In this document: positions 63,174-64,000 of the stretch, one piece after another
Numbering within the stretch: the stretch's first letter is position 1
Layout: every line of letters starts with the position of its first letter
Source of the DNA: Arenibacter sp. ARW7G5Y1
Lineage (GTDB): Bacteria > Bacteroidota > Bacteroidia > Flavobacteriales > Flavobacteriaceae
Length of the DNA stretch: 64,000 bases
Reading direction: 5' to 3'
Assembly: GCF_003201775.1 (NCBI RefSeq)
Contig: NZ_QJJZ01000007.1
Span: 124,001 to 188,000 of the forward strand
Position numbers and translations under genes: made by a program
Notes under the pieces: model-generated
The model's database searches: none
What the model saw: only the letters and a program-made list of their open reading frames with translations
What the model was told of the DNA's origin: nothing

Positions 63174-64000
63174 ATGACACTAAAAAAATATATTTTGACC
63201 AACCTGATGGTTTTACTGACCATTGGGACATATTCCCAAAGTAAAGGTTTAGTTAATAATGTAAATAGTCCATATGCCAAATTGCAGAGTGTAGATCTTG
63301 ATGCTGTACAGTGGACCCATGGTTTTTGGAAAGAACAGTTTGATGTGGAAAGGAATCATACCTTGACCTACATGTGGCAGCTTTACCATAGCGATACCAC
63401 GCATGCATACAAGAACTTTGAGATTGCCGCTGGGTTGATGAAGGGCAAACACAAAGGCCCTTCGTTCCATGATGGGGATTTTTATAAACTTTTTGAAGGT
63501 ATGGCCGCTGTCTATGCAGTTACCAAAGCCCCCGAGCTAGACACCCAAATGGATGAGGCAATAGCCCTGATATCCAAAGCCCAAAGAAAGGATGGCTACT
63601 TGCATACCCCAGTTTTGATAGAGGAGCGTTGGGGCACCTTGGGACCAGAAAAATTGCAAAAGCAATTGGGTTTTGAAAAGTATAATATGGGCCATTTGAT
63701 GACGGCCGCCTGTGTACATTATAGGGCCACAGGTAAAGATAATTTTCTAAAAGTGGCCGAGGGTGTTGCCAACTTCTTGTACGACTTCTATAAACAAGCA
63801 TCTCCCGAGTTGGCACGGAATGCCATATGTCCGTCGCACTATATGGGAGTGGTTGAAATGTACCGCACTACAAAGGACCCCAGATATTTGGAACTGGCCA
63901 ATAACCTGATCAATATTCGCGGGACTACCGAGGACGGTACAGATGATAACCAGGATAGAATACCTTTTAGAGAGCAAATGAATGCCATGGGGCATGCCGT
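63174..64000 (+). CDS. GH127-family glycosidase, 5' part (runs off the window)
   Basis: The ATG at 63174 opens a signal peptide (MTLKKYILTNLMVLLTIGTY) followed by 250 residues of GH127 (DUF1680) sequence: VQWTHGFWKEQFDVE, FEIAAGLMKGKHKGPSFHDG, DFYKLFEGMAAVYAVTKAPE, MGHLMTAACVHYRATGKDNF and REQMNAMGHAV. The frame is open to the last base; the catalytic Cys/Glu region lies beyond the window. Characterised members are beta-L-arabinofuranosidases, and one removes aceric acid from rhamnogalacturonan II. Confidence 0.88.
   Translation, partial: MTLKKYILTNLMVLLTIGTYSQSKGLVNNVNSPYAKLQSVDLDAVQWTHGFWKEQFDVERNHTLTYMWQLYHSDTTHAYKNFEIAAGLMKGKHKGPSFHDGDFYKLFEGMAAVYAVTKAPELDTQMDEAIALISKAQRKDGYLHTPVLIEERWGTLGPEKLQKQLGFEKYNMGHLMTAACVHYRATGKDNFLKVAEGVANFLYDFYKQASPELARNAICPSHYMGVVEMYRTTKDPRYLELANNLINIRGTTEDGTDDNQDRIPFREQMNAMGHA

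Overview
The window looks like a chromosomal segment of a (probably marine) member of the Flavobacteriaceae, phylum Bacteroidota. The reasons are AT-rich DNA, several matches to the Bacteroidota -7 promoter element TAnnTTTG, TonB receptors with an N-terminal carboxypeptidase-like domain, DUF6660, DUF2147 and DUF4377 family proteins, LytS/LytTR signalling, and pectin-type carbohydrate genes. No rRNA, tRNA or CRISPR array was found.

Layout. (1) 0-6.7 kb is accessory DNA: an overlapping trio (sigma-like factor, unknown protein, ImmA/IrrE peptidase), an Mrr-type restriction endonuclease, then a mobilizable-element module (membrane protein, HTH protein, candidate oriT, MobC-like protein, relaxase, membrane protein) that ends near a perfect 14-bp inverted repeat. 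(2) 6.8-10.3 kb, minus strand, is a copper-type operon: a small Cys protein, MbnP-like lipoprotein, MbnH-like di-haem peroxidase and a Cys-rich outer-membrane protein. (3) 10.6-14.6 kb holds three tandem paralogues of an unnamed small protein facing an HTH regulator across phased operator-like dyads, followed by a hipBA pair. (4) 14.7-25.5 kb holds an FtsX/MacB-like permease, a TonB siderophore receptor with a PepSY membrane protein, a possibly inactive nucleotidyltransferase-fold protein, and a second TonB receptor with a DUF6660 protein. (5) 25.5-28.6 kb is a relic zone with a ParE/RelE-like fragment, an integrase fragment, palindromic repeats and two small cargo genes. (6) 28.8-42.5 kb holds a class III cyclase behind a 52-codon gene, an HtrA-like protease, envelope proteins, a LytS/LytTR pair, a Crp-like regulator, lipoproteins, a serine hydrolase, a methyltransferase, and an SCO1-like protein with a His-rich TPR protein.

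(7) 43.3-64.0 kb is one coherent carbohydrate locus read outward from a divergent promoter at about 51.5 kb. To the left are three DUF1593 nucleoside-hydrolase-like proteins, an esterase, a GH140 apiosidase-type enzyme and a PL1 pectate lyase. To the right are a fourth DUF1593 protein, a DeoR-type repressor, a fucose/arabinose-isomerase-family protein, a two-subunit transketolase, a CUT2-type sugar ABC transporter with a DUF2291 protein, a glycerol-kinase-like FGGY kinase with a changed substrate pocket, and the start of a GH127 gene cut by the window edge. I infer release of apiose from an apiose-bearing pectin (apiogalacturonan or rhamnogalacturonan II), its uptake as a monosaccharide, and catabolism by isomerisation, phosphorylation and transketolase cleavage. 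A 15-bp motif shared (14 of 15) between the divergent promoter and the deoR start is a candidate operator tying both arms together.
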